Source: Stenotrophomonas sp. YIM B06876
GTDB taxonomy: Bacteria; Pseudomonadota; Gammaproteobacteria; Xanthomonadales; Xanthomonadaceae
Reading direction: 5' to 3'
Length of the DNA: 64,000 bases
Assembly: GCF_030711595.1 (NCBI RefSeq)
Contig: NZ_JAUJUJ010000002.1
Span: 62,001-126,000, forward strand
The position numbers and the translations under genes were made by a program. Positions 38,111 through 46,729 of this stretch are shown here, in pieces. The notes below the pieces were generated by a model, which ran no database searches, was not told the DNA's origin, and worked only from the letters and a program-made list of their open reading frames with translations. Each line of letters begins with the position of its first letter. Within the stretch, counting starts at the first letter, position 1.

Positions 38111-39433
38111 CTAGCACCCGTCATCGCGCGCCAGCAGGCTGCCGGCATACAGCGCGGCCAGCATCAGCGTCAGCCCGCCCCAGAACGCGGAATAGAACGC
38201 CAAATGGGTATTGAACGGGAATACCGTCACCGCCAGCGCCAGCGCCGCCGGACGTGCCCGTGCCCGCGCATCGGCCGGCGCATAGCGCCACGCGCGCCAG
38301 GCCAATGCCGCCCCGGCCAGCCACAACAGCAGGCCGAGCACGCCGGTTTCCGCAAGGATTTCCAGCACGATCTGGTGCGCATGCAGCGCCGGACCCTCGC
38401 CCCAGGCCGCGGTGCGCGCCGGGTCCGGATCGCAGGCCGGGTAGGCCTCGCGGAAGCCGCGCGTGCCGACACCATTGACCGGGTGCTGGCGCACCATGCA
38501 CAGCGCCGCGCTCCAGATCTGGCTGCGCCCGGACAACGCCGCATCGACCCCGGCCGCCTCCCCGCTGAAGGCCAGCGTGGTCCGCGCCAGCCGCTCACGC
38601 ACCTGCGCCGAACCCAGGCCCAGCGCCACGGCGCCCGCCAGCCCGATGGCCATCACCAGCAACAGGCGCCGGCCACCGAGCAGGCGCCATCCGGAAAACA
38701 GCAGCACCAGCGCGTAGGTGATCCACGCCGCGCGCGAACCGGCCAGCACCATCACCACGCCCGTGGCCACCGCACCGAGCAGCCAGCCCGGCATCCCCCA
38801 GCGCCGCGCCAGCGCGAACAGCAGGAATGGCGACAGGCTGGCCAGCACCTGGCCGAATTTCAGATTGCACGGCCCGAACACGCCACTGAGACGGTCCACC
38901 GCCGCCACCTCGTCCGGTGTGCACAGGGCGTGGCCGTTGATCAGCCATTTGAGCTGGTCCAGCGACCAGAACAGCGCACTGGTGCCGGCCACGGCCTGCA
39001 CCAGGCCATCGACCACCCACACCGCGGCGATGACCGCCAGGCCGGCAAACGTGAGCCGACGCCGCGGCCCGGTGGCCACCGCGATTGCCACCAGCCACAT
39101 GAAAGGCAGATAGCGCAGCCCCGCCGCCACCTTGAACCAGGCGGCGTCGGCATCGATCGCGTCCACGGCAGAGAACAGTTGCGGCAGCCAGTACGCCAGA
39201 AACAGCACCGTGGTCAGCGCCCATGCCGGAATGCTCAGCAGCGGCGCGATGCCGCCGCGCAAGCGCAGCTGCAGCAGCCGCGCCACCGTCAACAGCGCGC
39301 CCAGTGCCAGTACCGTTTCGGCGAGACCCGGCGCCGGCCACAACGCCACGAAGGCGATGACCCACAGCGGCGCCCAGCGCCCCGGCCCCCGGGGCGGCGC
39401 AGCGGCAACGACGTCAGCCGACGAGTTCGTCAT
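38111..39433 (-). CDS. O-antigen ligase / polymerase family membrane protein
   Basis: A 440-residue polytopic membrane protein with about 10-12 hydrophobic segments. It has the Wzy_C/WaaL hallmark in the large late periplasmic loop: GSRAAWITY, RSQIW, NGVGTRGF and HAHQIVLEILAETG. Members join O-antigen to lipid A-core (WaaL) or polymerise it (Wzy), and sequence alone does not separate these. It overlaps the upstream glycosyltransferase gene by 20 bases and is the last gene of a three-gene minus-strand unit. Its location near waaA and the lipid A acyltransferase favours a role in LPS. Confidence 0.88.
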   Translation of the reverse strand: MTNSSADVVAAAPPRGPGRWAPLWVIAFVALWPAPGLAETVLALGALLTVARLLQLRLRGGIAPLLSIPAWALTTVLFLAYWLPQLFSAVDAIDADAAWFKVAAGLRYLPFMWLVAIAVATGPRRRLTFAGLAVIAAVWVVDGLVQAVAGTSALFWSLDQLKWLINGHALCTPDEVAAVDRLSGVFGPCNLKFGQVLASLSPFLLFALARRWGMPGWLLGAVATGVVMVLAGSRAAWITYALVLLFSGWRLLGGRRLLLVMAIGLAGAVALGLGSAQVRERLARTTLAFSGEAAGVDAALSGRSQIWSAALCMVRQHPVNGVGTRGFREAYPACDPDPARTAAWGEGPALHAHQIVLEILAETGVLGLLLWLAGAALAWRAWRYAPADARARARPAALALAVTVFPFNTHLAFYSAFWGGLTLMLAALYAGSLLARDDGC

Positions 39434-40526
39434 AGATTTTCAAGGTGTCGCGCTGCATGGCCTGCAGGGTGAACGGAATTCGTGCCGGCAACGCCGGCGG
39501 CGTGGCAAGCAGCTCGAGTGCGCGCGCCAGCAGCGCCGGCTCGTCGAACCGCGCCACCGCGCCGCCAGGCTGCAGCTGGGCCAGCAGCTCGCCAACCCCG
39601 CCATGGTTCCAGCCCAGCACCGGGCGGCCCACCGCCAAGGCTTCCAGCACCGTGCGTCCGAACGCCTCGGGCTGTTCCGACAGCTGCAGCACCAGATCGC
39701 TGGCGGCGTAGGCCTGGGCGATGCGCGAGGTCGGCGGGCTCATCACCAGCGCATCGGCCACCTGCAGCGAGGCCGCCAACCGCTCCAGTTCACCGGCATA
39801 GCTTTCGCGACCCGGCTCGCGGGTGCCCGGCATCCACAGCGTCGCCGGAATGCCGCGTGCACGCAGCGCCGCCAGCAGCCGCAGGGAGCGGTGGTGGCCT
39901 TTCAGACGGGTGCCGCGGCCCGGCAGCAGCAGCAGCGGACCCTCGCCGCCCAGTTGCGGATGCTGGGCGGCCAGCGCCAGCCGCGGGCGCCGGTCGTTGC
40001 GCGCAACCCGCGGGAACTGGGCGACATCCACGCCGCGCGGGATCACCCGCAGCAGCGCCGGATCGGTGCCGGGATAGTTCGCCAACAGGTAGTCGCGCAC
40101 CGTCTGCGATACACAGATCACGCGCTCGCCACTGGCCATGATCGCGCTGTAGCGGCCGGGCGAATTGAGCCCGTGCATCGTGGTCACCCAGCGCGGGCGG
40201 CCCGCGGCCGGCAGACCGCGCAGCGCATACCAGCCCAGCCAGGCCGGCAAGCGCGAACGCGCATGCACGATATCGGCACCGACCTCGGCGAACAGCCGGC
40301 GCAGACCGCCGGCATGACGCAGCGTCAGCGGCGATTTGCGGCCGATATCCAGGGTGAGATGTTCGGCGCCACTGTCCAGCAGCGGTTCGACCAGACGCCC
40401 GCCGGCGGACACCACGATCGCGCGATGCCCGGCCGCGACCAGCGCCTGGGCGATCTCCAGGGTCGACCGTTCAACTCCGCCGGAGTGCAGCGCCGGCAGC
40501 AACTGCACCACGGTCAGGCGGCGCAT
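39414..40526 (-). CDS. Glycosyltransferase family 4
   Basis: A 370-residue GT-B retaining glycosyltransferase. The N-terminal domain has LLPALHSGGVERSTLEIAQA, a hallmark of nucleotide-sugar GT4 enzymes. The C-terminal domain has the EX7E-type donor motif in EQPEAFGRTVLEALAVG. It probably acts at the cytoplasmic membrane face on LPS core or O-antigen. The ATG at 40526 was chosen because MRRLTVVQLLP matches the usual first strand. It sits between the zinc-finger gene (8-base gap) and the ligase-family gene (20-base overlap). Sugar and acceptor are unknown. Confidence 0.9.
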   Translation of the reverse strand: MRRLTVVQLLPALHSGGVERSTLEIAQALVAAGHRAIVVSAGGRLVEPLLDSGAEHLTLDIGRKSPLTLRHAGGLRRLFAEVGADIVHARSRLPAWLGWYALRGLPAAGRPRWVTTMHGLNSPGRYSAIMASGERVICVSQTVRDYLLANYPGTDPALLRVIPRGVDVAQFPRVARNDRRPRLALAAQHPQLGGEGPLLLLPGRGTRLKGHHRSLRLLAALRARGIPATLWMPGTREPGRESYAGELERLAASLQVADALVMSPPTSRIAQAYAASDLVLQLSEQPEAFGRTVLEALAVGRPVLGWNHGGVGELLAQLQPGGAVARFDEPALLARALELLATPPALPARIPFTLQAMQRDTLKIYDELVG

Positions 40527-40534
40527 CGTCGTGA

Positions 40535-40732
40535 TCAGTCGGCCAGCACGAATACCGAACCGCAATACGGGCACGCGGCCTCGCCGTTGGGCTCGTCTTC
40601 GATCGGCAGGTATACGCGCGGATGCGAGTTCCACAGCGCCATTTCCGGCGTCGGGCAGCTCAGCGGCAGCTCGCTGCGGTGCACGGTGTAACGCTTCTCG
40701 GCGCTGGCGGGTGCGGTGGCGGTATGGCTCAT
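40535..40732 (-). CDS. Small CHCC zinc-finger protein
   Basis: A 65-residue protein with ligands C26, H37, C54 and C57 (SCPTPEM, NSHPRVY, CPYCGS), the zf-CHCC pattern shared with a small mitochondrial complex I subunit. Bacterial members are short and uncharacterised. It is the first gene of the glycosyltransferase and O-antigen ligase unit, with an 8-base gap. A TAGAAT hexamer on the minus strand near 40765 may be its -10 box. A role in LPS is not implied by sequence, only by position. Confidence 0.82.
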   Translation of the reverse strand: MSHTATAPASAEKRYTVHRSELPLSCPTPEMALWNSHPRVYLPIEDEPNGEAACPYCGSVFVLAD

Positions 40733-41034
40733 GGCTTTGGACGACACAAGATTGCGAGGCGGCAATTCTAGCAGCGCCGGCCCTATGAAGCGTCGCCGTG
40801 TCCCGGAGCGCAGAAACAGGGATTCGGGAATGGAAGCACACGGCAGCTGGCAGCCCGGAAGCACGACGGCCTTTGCGCGCAGCGCTACCGCCCGCTCCCG
40901 GCCCTGCGGCGGGCCGGGAATGCCGATGTGTGGTGCCCCTCGCAGCGGCCGGCAGCGCAGGGAATGATCCCCCGACCCATGACCGGGCGCCAGGGTTGGA
41001 CGGCAGGAGCGGCAGCCGGCCGCCCCGTGGCCCG
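40733..41034. other. Intergenic region, about 300 bases
   Basis: This stretch separates the zinc-finger gene start from the M16 peptidase remnant. Apart from a possible minus-strand -10 hexamer near 40765 I see nothing recognisable. It is probably decayed sequence left with the remnant. Confidence 0.4.
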
Positions 41035-41154
41035 TTACTTGAAGTCGCCCGCCACGAACACACGCAGGCCTTTTGGCTTGAGGTATTTGCGGATCGCCGC
41101 GTTGACCTGCGCCGCGGTCAAGGCCTGGTAAGCGGCATCGCGGTCGATCTCGAA
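41035..41154 (-). pseudogene. C-terminal remnant of an M16 (insulinase-family) peptidase
   Basis: The last 39 codons of a minus-strand frame read like the end of periplasmic M16 peptidases (AAYQALTAAQVNAAIRKYLK, then a VFVAGDF-type ending). Upstream of about 41154 the frame continues into sequence with no resemblance to that family, and maeB soon follows. The catalytic HXXEH domain is absent. It is best read as a 3-prime fragment of a deleted gene. Confidence 0.6.
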
Positions 41155-41328
41155 CTGGAGAAGCACCGACCGCCAGCCGGCCCGACCTTGCGCAAGCGCC
41201 TGCACAGCACTGCCGCACGGCGGTGCACCGGCACCCCGGCCGCGGTTCCCCCGGCCCGCGGCAACCGCCGGGCGTGCTCGACAATGCCCCCGCCGCGCGA
41301 GCGCCGGCCTGCAGCTGCCCGGAAACAC

Positions 41329-41353
41329 GGAAGCCGGCGCGGCGCCGGCTTCC
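41329..41353 (-). terminator. Terminator hairpin after maeB
   Basis: GGAAGCCGGCGC and GCGCCGGCTTCC form a perfect 12-base palindrome around a single G, 31 bases past the maeB stop. The T content after the stem is modest on the minus strand (GTGTTTCC). Confidence 0.65.
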
Positions 41354-41384
41354 TTTCACACAATGGGCAGCGTGCGGATCACGC

Positions 41385-43676
41385 TCAGCCGTTGCGCTCG
41401 GCCTCCATCTGCTTGCGGATCTGTGCATCGACCGCGGCGATCGCGGTCATGTTCAGCACCCGGCGCGAGCTGGCGCTGCTGGTGAGGATGTGCACCGGCT
41501 TGGAGGTGCCCATCAGGATCGGGCCGATCGCCACGCCGTCGGTGAACACGCGCACCAGGTTGTAGGCGATATTGGCCGCTTCCAGATTCGGCAGCACGAA
41601 CAGGTTGGCGCGGCCCTTGAGCGTGCTGTTGGGCAGCAGCTTCTCGCGCAGCGCCTGGTCCCAGGCGGTGTCGCCCTGCATTTCGCCGTCCACGTTCAGA
41701 CGGGGATTGCGCTTGAGCAGCAGTTCGCGCACCTGGCGCATTTTCAGCGCGTCCCTGGACTCGTGGCTGCCGAAGTTGGAATGGGACAGCAGCGCGATCT
41801 TCGGCTCGATCCCGAACAGCTTCATGCGGAATGCCGCCTGCAGCGTGGCCTCGCAGATCTGCTCGGCGCTGGGGTCTTCCTGCACATGGGTGTCGACGAA
41901 GAAGAACACGCCATGGGCGTTGATCACCCCGGTCATCGCCGAGGTCGAGCTGACCCGCGGTTCCAGCGGGATCACGCTGCGCACATAGCCCAGCTTCTTG
42001 TGGAAGCGGCCAACCACCCCGGACAGCATCGCGTCGGCTTCGCCACGTGCCACCATCACCGCCGCGATCAGGGTCGGCCGCGAGCGCATCAGGTTCTTGG
42101 CGGCGGCCACGGTCACGCCCTTGCGCCCGGTCTTGTCGTGGTAGTACTGCCAGTAGTCGTTGAAACGCGGATCGTCGTTGATGTTGGTGATTTCGAAATC
42201 CACGTCCGCTTTCATGCGCAGGCCCAGGCGCTGGATCCGCGCTTCGATCACGTCCGGGCGGCCGATCAGGATCGGGAAGGCCACGCCCTCGTCGATCACG
42301 TTCTGCACCGCGCGCAGCACCACCTCTTCCTCGCCCTCGGCATAGACCACGCGCTGCTTGTCGGCCTTGGCCTGGTCGTACACCGGCTTCATGAACAGGC
42401 TGGTGCGGTAGACGAACTGCGCCAGCTTCTCGCGATAGGCGCACATGTCGGCGATCGGCCGCGTGGCCACGCCCGAATCCATCGCCGCCTGCGCCACCGC
42501 GGCGGACAGTTCCACCAGCAGGCGCCGGTCGAACGGACGGGGAATCAGGTAGTCGCGGCCGAAGCTCGGCGCTTCGCCACCATAGGCGGCGCCCAGATCG
42601 GAGGCCTCCTTGCGCGCCAGCGCGGCAATCGCGCGCACGCAGGCGATCTTCATCTCCTCGTTGATGCCGGTCGCGCCCACATCCAGCGCACCGCGGAACA
42701 GGTACGGGAAGCACAGCGCGTTGTTGACCTGGTTCGGGTAGTCCGAGCGCCCGGTGGCCATGATCACGTCCGGGCGCACGGCCAGGGCTTCTTCAGGCAG
42801 GATCTCCGGATACGGGTTGGCCAGCGCGAAGATGACCGGGTCCGGCGCCATGGTGGCGACCATTTCCGGCTTGAGGATGCCGCCCGCCGACAGCCCCAGG
42901 AAAATGTCCGCCCCCTCGACAATCTCGGCCAGCGTGCGCTTGTCGGTATCGCGGGCGTAACGCGCCTTGTCCGGATCCAGGTCGGTACGGCCGCTGTGGA
43001 TCACCCCGTCGCGGTCGAAGGCCAGGATGTTCTCCGGCTTCAGCCCCAGCTGCACCAGCATGTTGACGCAGGAAATACCCGCCGCGCCCATGCCGGTAGT
43101 GGCCAGCTTCACTTCTTCGATCTTCTTGCCGGTGATTTCCAGCGCGTTGAGGATCGCCGCGCCGACAATGATCGAGGTGCCGTGCTGGTCGTCATGGAAC
43201 ACCGGGATGTTCATCCGCTCGCGCAGCTTGCGCTCGATGACGAAACACTCCGGCGCCTTGATGTCCTCCAGGTTGATGCCGCCGAAGGTCGGTTCCAGCG
43301 AGGCGATGATGTCGATCAGCTTGTCCGGATCGTTCTCGTCGATTTCGATATCGAACACATCGATGCCGGCGAACTTCTGGAACAGCACGCCCTTGCCTTC
43401 CATCACCGGCTTGCTCGCCAGTGGGCCGATATTGCCCAGCCCCAGCACCGCGGTGCCGTTGCTGATCACCGCGACCAGGTTGCCGCGCGCGGTCAACTCG
43501 CTGGCCTGGGCCGGATCGGCCACGATCGCTTCACAGGCATGGGCCACGCCGGGCGAGTACGCCAGCGACAGGTCGCGCTGGGTCAGCATCGGCTTGGTCG
43601 CCGCGACCCGGATCTTTCCTTGCGGGGCCAGACGGTGGTAATCGAGGGCGGCCTGTTTGAAATCTTCTTTGGACAT
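41385..43676 (-). CDS. maeB: NADP-dependent malic enzyme with C-terminal phosphotransacetylase-like domain
   Basis: A 763-residue fused malic enzyme that decarboxylates malate to pyruvate. The N-terminal malic domain has Tyr40 (LAYSPGVA) and Lys95 (EGKGVLFQ) at the active site, metal-site FHDDQHGTS, and a Rossmann TGMGAAG. The C-terminal 330 residues resemble phosphate acetyltransferase (TSKPVHILT); in MaeB enzymes this part is regulatory, not catalytic. The start at 43676 (MSKEDFKQAAL) matches the family; the in-frame extension to 43796 does not. It is a single gene ending at a palindromic terminator. Confidence 0.95.
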   Translation of the reverse strand: MSKEDFKQAALDYHRLAPQGKIRVAATKPMLTQRDLSLAYSPGVAHACEAIVADPAQASELTARGNLVAVISNGTAVLGLGNIGPLASKPVMEGKGVLFQKFAGIDVFDIEIDENDPDKLIDIIASLEPTFGGINLEDIKAPECFVIERKLRERMNIPVFHDDQHGTSIIVGAAILNALEITGKKIEEVKLATTGMGAAGISCVNMLVQLGLKPENILAFDRDGVIHSGRTDLDPDKARYARDTDKRTLAEIVEGADIFLGLSAGGILKPEMVATMAPDPVIFALANPYPEILPEEALAVRPDVIMATGRSDYPNQVNNALCFPYLFRGALDVGATGINEEMKIACVRAIAALARKEASDLGAAYGGEAPSFGRDYLIPRPFDRRLLVELSAAVAQAAMDSGVATRPIADMCAYREKLAQFVYRTSLFMKPVYDQAKADKQRVVYAEGEEEVVLRAVQNVIDEGVAFPILIGRPDVIEARIQRLGLRMKADVDFEITNINDDPRFNDYWQYYHDKTGRKGVTVAAAKNLMRSRPTLIAAVMVARGEADAMLSGVVGRFHKKLGYVRSVIPLEPRVSSTSAMTGVINAHGVFFFVDTHVQEDPSAEQICEATLQAAFRMKLFGIEPKIALLSHSNFGSHESRDALKMRQVRELLLKRNPRLNVDGEMQGDTAWDQALREKLLPNSTLKGRANLFVLPNLEAANIAYNLVRVFTDGVAIGPILMGTSKPVHILTSSASSRRVLNMTAIAAVDAQIRKQMEAERNG

Positions 43677-44065
43677 CGACGGGGCTTGCAGTGACTGAGC
43701 CGTCGATTCTAGCCACTTGGCGAGGACATTGACCGCTTCCTGTCCGCCGCGGCGAGGGAGACACCGGCCAACCGCCATGGTGCTGCTTTGCAGCAATCCA
43801 CGGAAACGCCTTCACGCCACGCCTCGCAGCCAGTCGCCGTCGATGGTCGGCACGTTTTGCCCGGGCGCCTGCTGTTCAGCATCGGTTGGAGGCGGCTTGA
43901 GGCCGGCCCGCCGGGGCCGTACCGCCCCGGCGCCCGCTGTCGCCCGGGTCCGCTCCGATCGCCGCGCGCGCCTGTGCACGGAGGCAGCCTCCTGACTATC
44001 GGCTTTTGCGTTGGCCCGACCGGAACGGGCATAGTCCGCCCCTGAAAGTTTCCAGGTGAAGATTG
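43677..44065. other. Intergenic region between divergent maeB and gltS
   Basis: A 389-base gap between divergent genes. A possible gltS promoter is TTGCGT (44006-44011), 18 bases, CATAGT (44030-44035). No convincing ORF or hairpin is seen. Confidence 0.4.
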
Positions 44066-45268
44066 ATGATCCAGCTTGATGCCGTGCAGACCGTCGCGTT
44101 CGGTGGCCTGACCCTGTTCGCCGGTTATGCGCTGTGCCGGATGATTCCGGTGTTGCGCCGCTACAACCTGCCCGAACCGGTGGTCGGCGGCCTGCTGGTG
44201 GCGCTGCTGGTGTGGTGGGCCCATAGCCGCGACACCACCCTGTTCGAGCTCGATACCAGCCTGAAGGTGCCGCTGATGATCGCCTTCTTCACCACTTTGG
44301 GCATCAACGCCAGCGTCCGCCTGCTGCGCATCAGTGGTCGGCAGGTACTGACATTCCTGATCATCGCCTCGCTGTTTGCGGTATTGCAGAACCTGATTGG
44401 CATCGGGGTGGCCAAGACGTTCGGACTGCATCCGATGTTTGGCGTGCTGGCCGGGTCGGCCACGCTGACCGGCGGACCGGCCACGGGCATGGCGTTCGCG
44501 CCGCTGTTTGAAAAAGCCGGGCTGCACGGTGCCGAAACCCTGGCCATCACCGCGGCCATGGCAGGGATCATCTGCGGCGGCGTGTTTGGCGGGCCGGTGA
44601 TCACCGTGCTGCTGCAGCGGCTCAAGGTCCGCACGCCGGCCGGTGGCGGCGACGGCGAGGCGCCGCCGGACGAATCGATCATCGTCCGCTTTCCGAACGA
44701 ATCGGCGCGCGAATTCGATTCACTCAAGAGCATCGTGGTGCTGCTGGGGGCGATGTGGGTGGGGGCGTGGGTGAGCCAGGGTTTCGGCGCCCTCGGGCTG
44801 ACCCTGCCGGCCTATATCGGCGCGATGCTGGTCGGCGCGGTGATCCGCAACGTCGACGACTACACCGGCCTGATCAAGCTGTCGGTACCCACCACCGACC
44901 TGATCGGCAATATCTGCCTGGCGCTGTTCCTGGCGGTGGCGCTGATGGACCTCAAGCTGTGGGAATTGGCCGGCATGGGCATTCCGCTGCTGGTCAACCT
45001 GGTCATCCAGGTGGCGGCGGTGGCGCTGTTCGCGGTGCCGATCTTCTACCTCATGGGCCGCGACTACGACGCGGCGGTCATGGGCGGCGGCTTCATCGGC
45101 TTCATGCTCGGCACCACCGCCAATGCGATGGCAGTGATGCGGCGGCTGGTGCAGCGCTACGGCATGGCGCCACGTGCGTTCCTGGTGGCGCCGCTGGTGG
45201 GCGCGTTCTTCATCGACTTCATCAACGCCCTGATCATCACCGGCTTCCTCAATTTCTGGCCGGCCTGA
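44066..45268 (+). CDS. gltS: Sodium/glutamate symporter
   Basis: A 400-residue inner membrane carrier with about ten hydrophobic segments. The inverted-repeat signature loops of GltS are visible: GSATLTGGPATGMA in the first half and GFMLGTTANAMAVM in the second. It imports glutamate with Na+. The ATG at 44066 follows AGGTGAAG; the TTG immediately before it is in frame but less likely. It is a single gene, divergent from maeB. Confidence 0.94.
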   Translation: MIQLDAVQTVAFGGLTLFAGYALCRMIPVLRRYNLPEPVVGGLLVALLVWWAHSRDTTLFELDTSLKVPLMIAFFTTLGINASVRLLRISGRQVLTFLIIASLFAVLQNLIGIGVAKTFGLHPMFGVLAGSATLTGGPATGMAFAPLFEKAGLHGAETLAITAAMAGIICGGVFGGPVITVLLQRLKVRTPAGGGDGEAPPDESIIVRFPNESAREFDSLKSIVVLLGAMWVGAWVSQGFGALGLTLPAYIGAMLVGAVIRNVDDYTGLIKLSVPTTDLIGNICLALFLAVALMDLKLWELAGMGIPLLVNLVIQVAAVALFAVPIFYLMGRDYDAAVMGGGFIGFMLGTTANAMAVMRRLVQRYGMAPRAFLVAPLVGAFFIDFINALIITGFLNFWPA

Positions 45269-45275
45269 AGGCGGT

Positions 45276-45301
45276 GCCGCGGTTCTGCGGTGAACCGCGG
45301 C
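45276..45301 (+). terminator. Hairpin after gltS
   Basis: GCCGCGGTTC, loop TGCGGT, GAACCGCGGC: a perfect 10-base stem 8 bases after the gltS stop. There is no T run, so it is a 3-prime hairpin rather than a classical intrinsic terminator. Confidence 0.5.
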
Positions 45302-45438
45302 AGCCCACACGATGGACTCCGGCGCCGCCGCGCGCGAGCATTCCGCACTGCAACACGCTGGCGGCGGCCGCCGGTCACCGCCCCACGGCGGCCACGGCCA
45401 CCGGCGCCCGCGCCGCCCTTTCCCCTTTTGGACCCTGC

Positions 45439-46674
45439 ATGTCCTGTCCCGACGCCCCCCTCGCCCCGGTCGATCTCACCATCCTCGGCGCCGGGGTCGT
45501 CGGCATCGCCACCGCCTATGCCGCCGCACGCCGCGGCATGTCGGTGCTGCTGCTGGACCGCGCCGCCGGGCCGGCGCTGGGCACGTCCTTCGCCAACGGG
45601 GCCCAGCTCAGCTACGCCTACACCGATGCCATGGCCGGACCGGGGCTGTGGAAGCAGTTGCCCGGCATGCTGCTGGGCCGCGCCGGCACCTTCAATACCC
45701 GCTGGTCGGCCGACCCGGAGTTCTGGCGCTGGGGTCTGGCATTCCTGCGCCAGGCCACCGCACCGCGCCTGCGCGCCAACACCCTGGCCACGCTGGAACT
45801 GGCCCTGGAATCGCGCAGCGCGATGCAGGCGCTGCTGCAGCGCCATCCCATCGAGTTCGACCACGCCGCCAGCGGCAAGCTGCACCTCTACCATGACGCC
45901 GCGAGCCTGCAGGGCGCGGCGGCGATGATCGCGCTCAAGCGCCCGTATGGCGTGGAGCAGCGCCTGCTCGATGCCGATCAAGCGCGCGCCGTGGAACCGG
46001 CGTTGGGGCAGGCGGCGGACCTCGCCGGGGCGGTGTATTCGCCGCAGGAAGAAGCCGGCGATCCGTTCCGCTTCAGTACCGCGCTGCTGGACATCCTGCG
46101 CCGCGACTATGCCGTGCATGCGCGTTTCGGCTTCGATCTGCAGCAGTTGCAGCGCCACGGCGAGGGCTGGCAATTGCAGCCGCGTGCCGGTGAAGCGGTA
46201 TGCACCCGGCGGCTGGTGCTGTGCGCCGGCATCGACAGCGCCGCGCTGCTGCGCCCGCTCGGCGTGCGGATTCCGCTGATGGCGGTGAAAGGCTATTCGT
46301 TCACCGCGCCGTGCGGCACCGATGCACCCAGCGCCAGCCTCACCGACACCTCGCGCAAGCTGGTGTTCTGCCGGCTGGGCGGGCGCATGCGCGTGGCCGG
46401 GCTGGCCGACCTCAACCATTGGGACCCGCAGCCGGACCCGGCGCGCATGGCCAACCTGATTGCGGCCGCGCGCCAGTCCCTGCCCGACGCGGTGGACTAC
46501 GCGCGCATCGAAAGCCGCTGGGCCGGGCTGCGTCCGGTGACGCCGTGGTCGGCGCCGGTGATCGCGCGCGTGGCCGATGGCCTGGTCTGCAATATCGGCC
46601 ACGGCATGCTCGGCTGGACATTGGCGATGGGCAGCGGCGAGCGCGCCCTGGCACTGGCGACCGCCTCGCCCTAG
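45439..46674 (+). CDS. D-amino acid dehydrogenase-like FAD oxidoreductase (DadA family)
   Basis: A 411-residue flavoprotein of the DAO family. The N-terminal dinucleotide-binding motif is LTILGAGVVGIATAYAAARR, followed by GTSFANGAQLSYAY, typical of DadA. The C-terminal GHGMLGWTLAMGSG is the second FAD contact. DadA oxidises D-amino acids to keto acids, feeding electrons to the respiratory chain. The usual partner alanine racemase is not adjacent, so the substrate is uncertain. The start at 45439 lacks a strong ribosome site. Confidence 0.88.
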   Translation: MSCPDAPLAPVDLTILGAGVVGIATAYAAARRGMSVLLLDRAAGPALGTSFANGAQLSYAYTDAMAGPGLWKQLPGMLLGRAGTFNTRWSADPEFWRWGLAFLRQATAPRLRANTLATLELALESRSAMQALLQRHPIEFDHAASGKLHLYHDAASLQGAAAMIALKRPYGVEQRLLDADQARAVEPALGQAADLAGAVYSPQEEAGDPFRFSTALLDILRRDYAVHARFGFDLQQLQRHGEGWQLQPRAGEAVCTRRLVLCAGIDSAALLRPLGVRIPLMAVKGYSFTAPCGTDAPSASLTDTSRKLVFCRLGGRMRVAGLADLNHWDPQPDPARMANLIAAARQSLPDAVDYARIESRWAGLRPVTPWSAPVIARVADGLVCNIGHGMLGWTLAMGSGERALALATASP

Positions 46675-46729
46675 CTGCCGCGCCGGCGCGCACGCCTGTC
46701 GCACCCGCGTGCAGGACGGCACGCGCGGG

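Noticed and set aside
41223..43694. An 823-codon plus-strand frame opposite maeB
   Set aside because: Antisense shadow of a well-supported malic enzyme gene; no start signal or domain.
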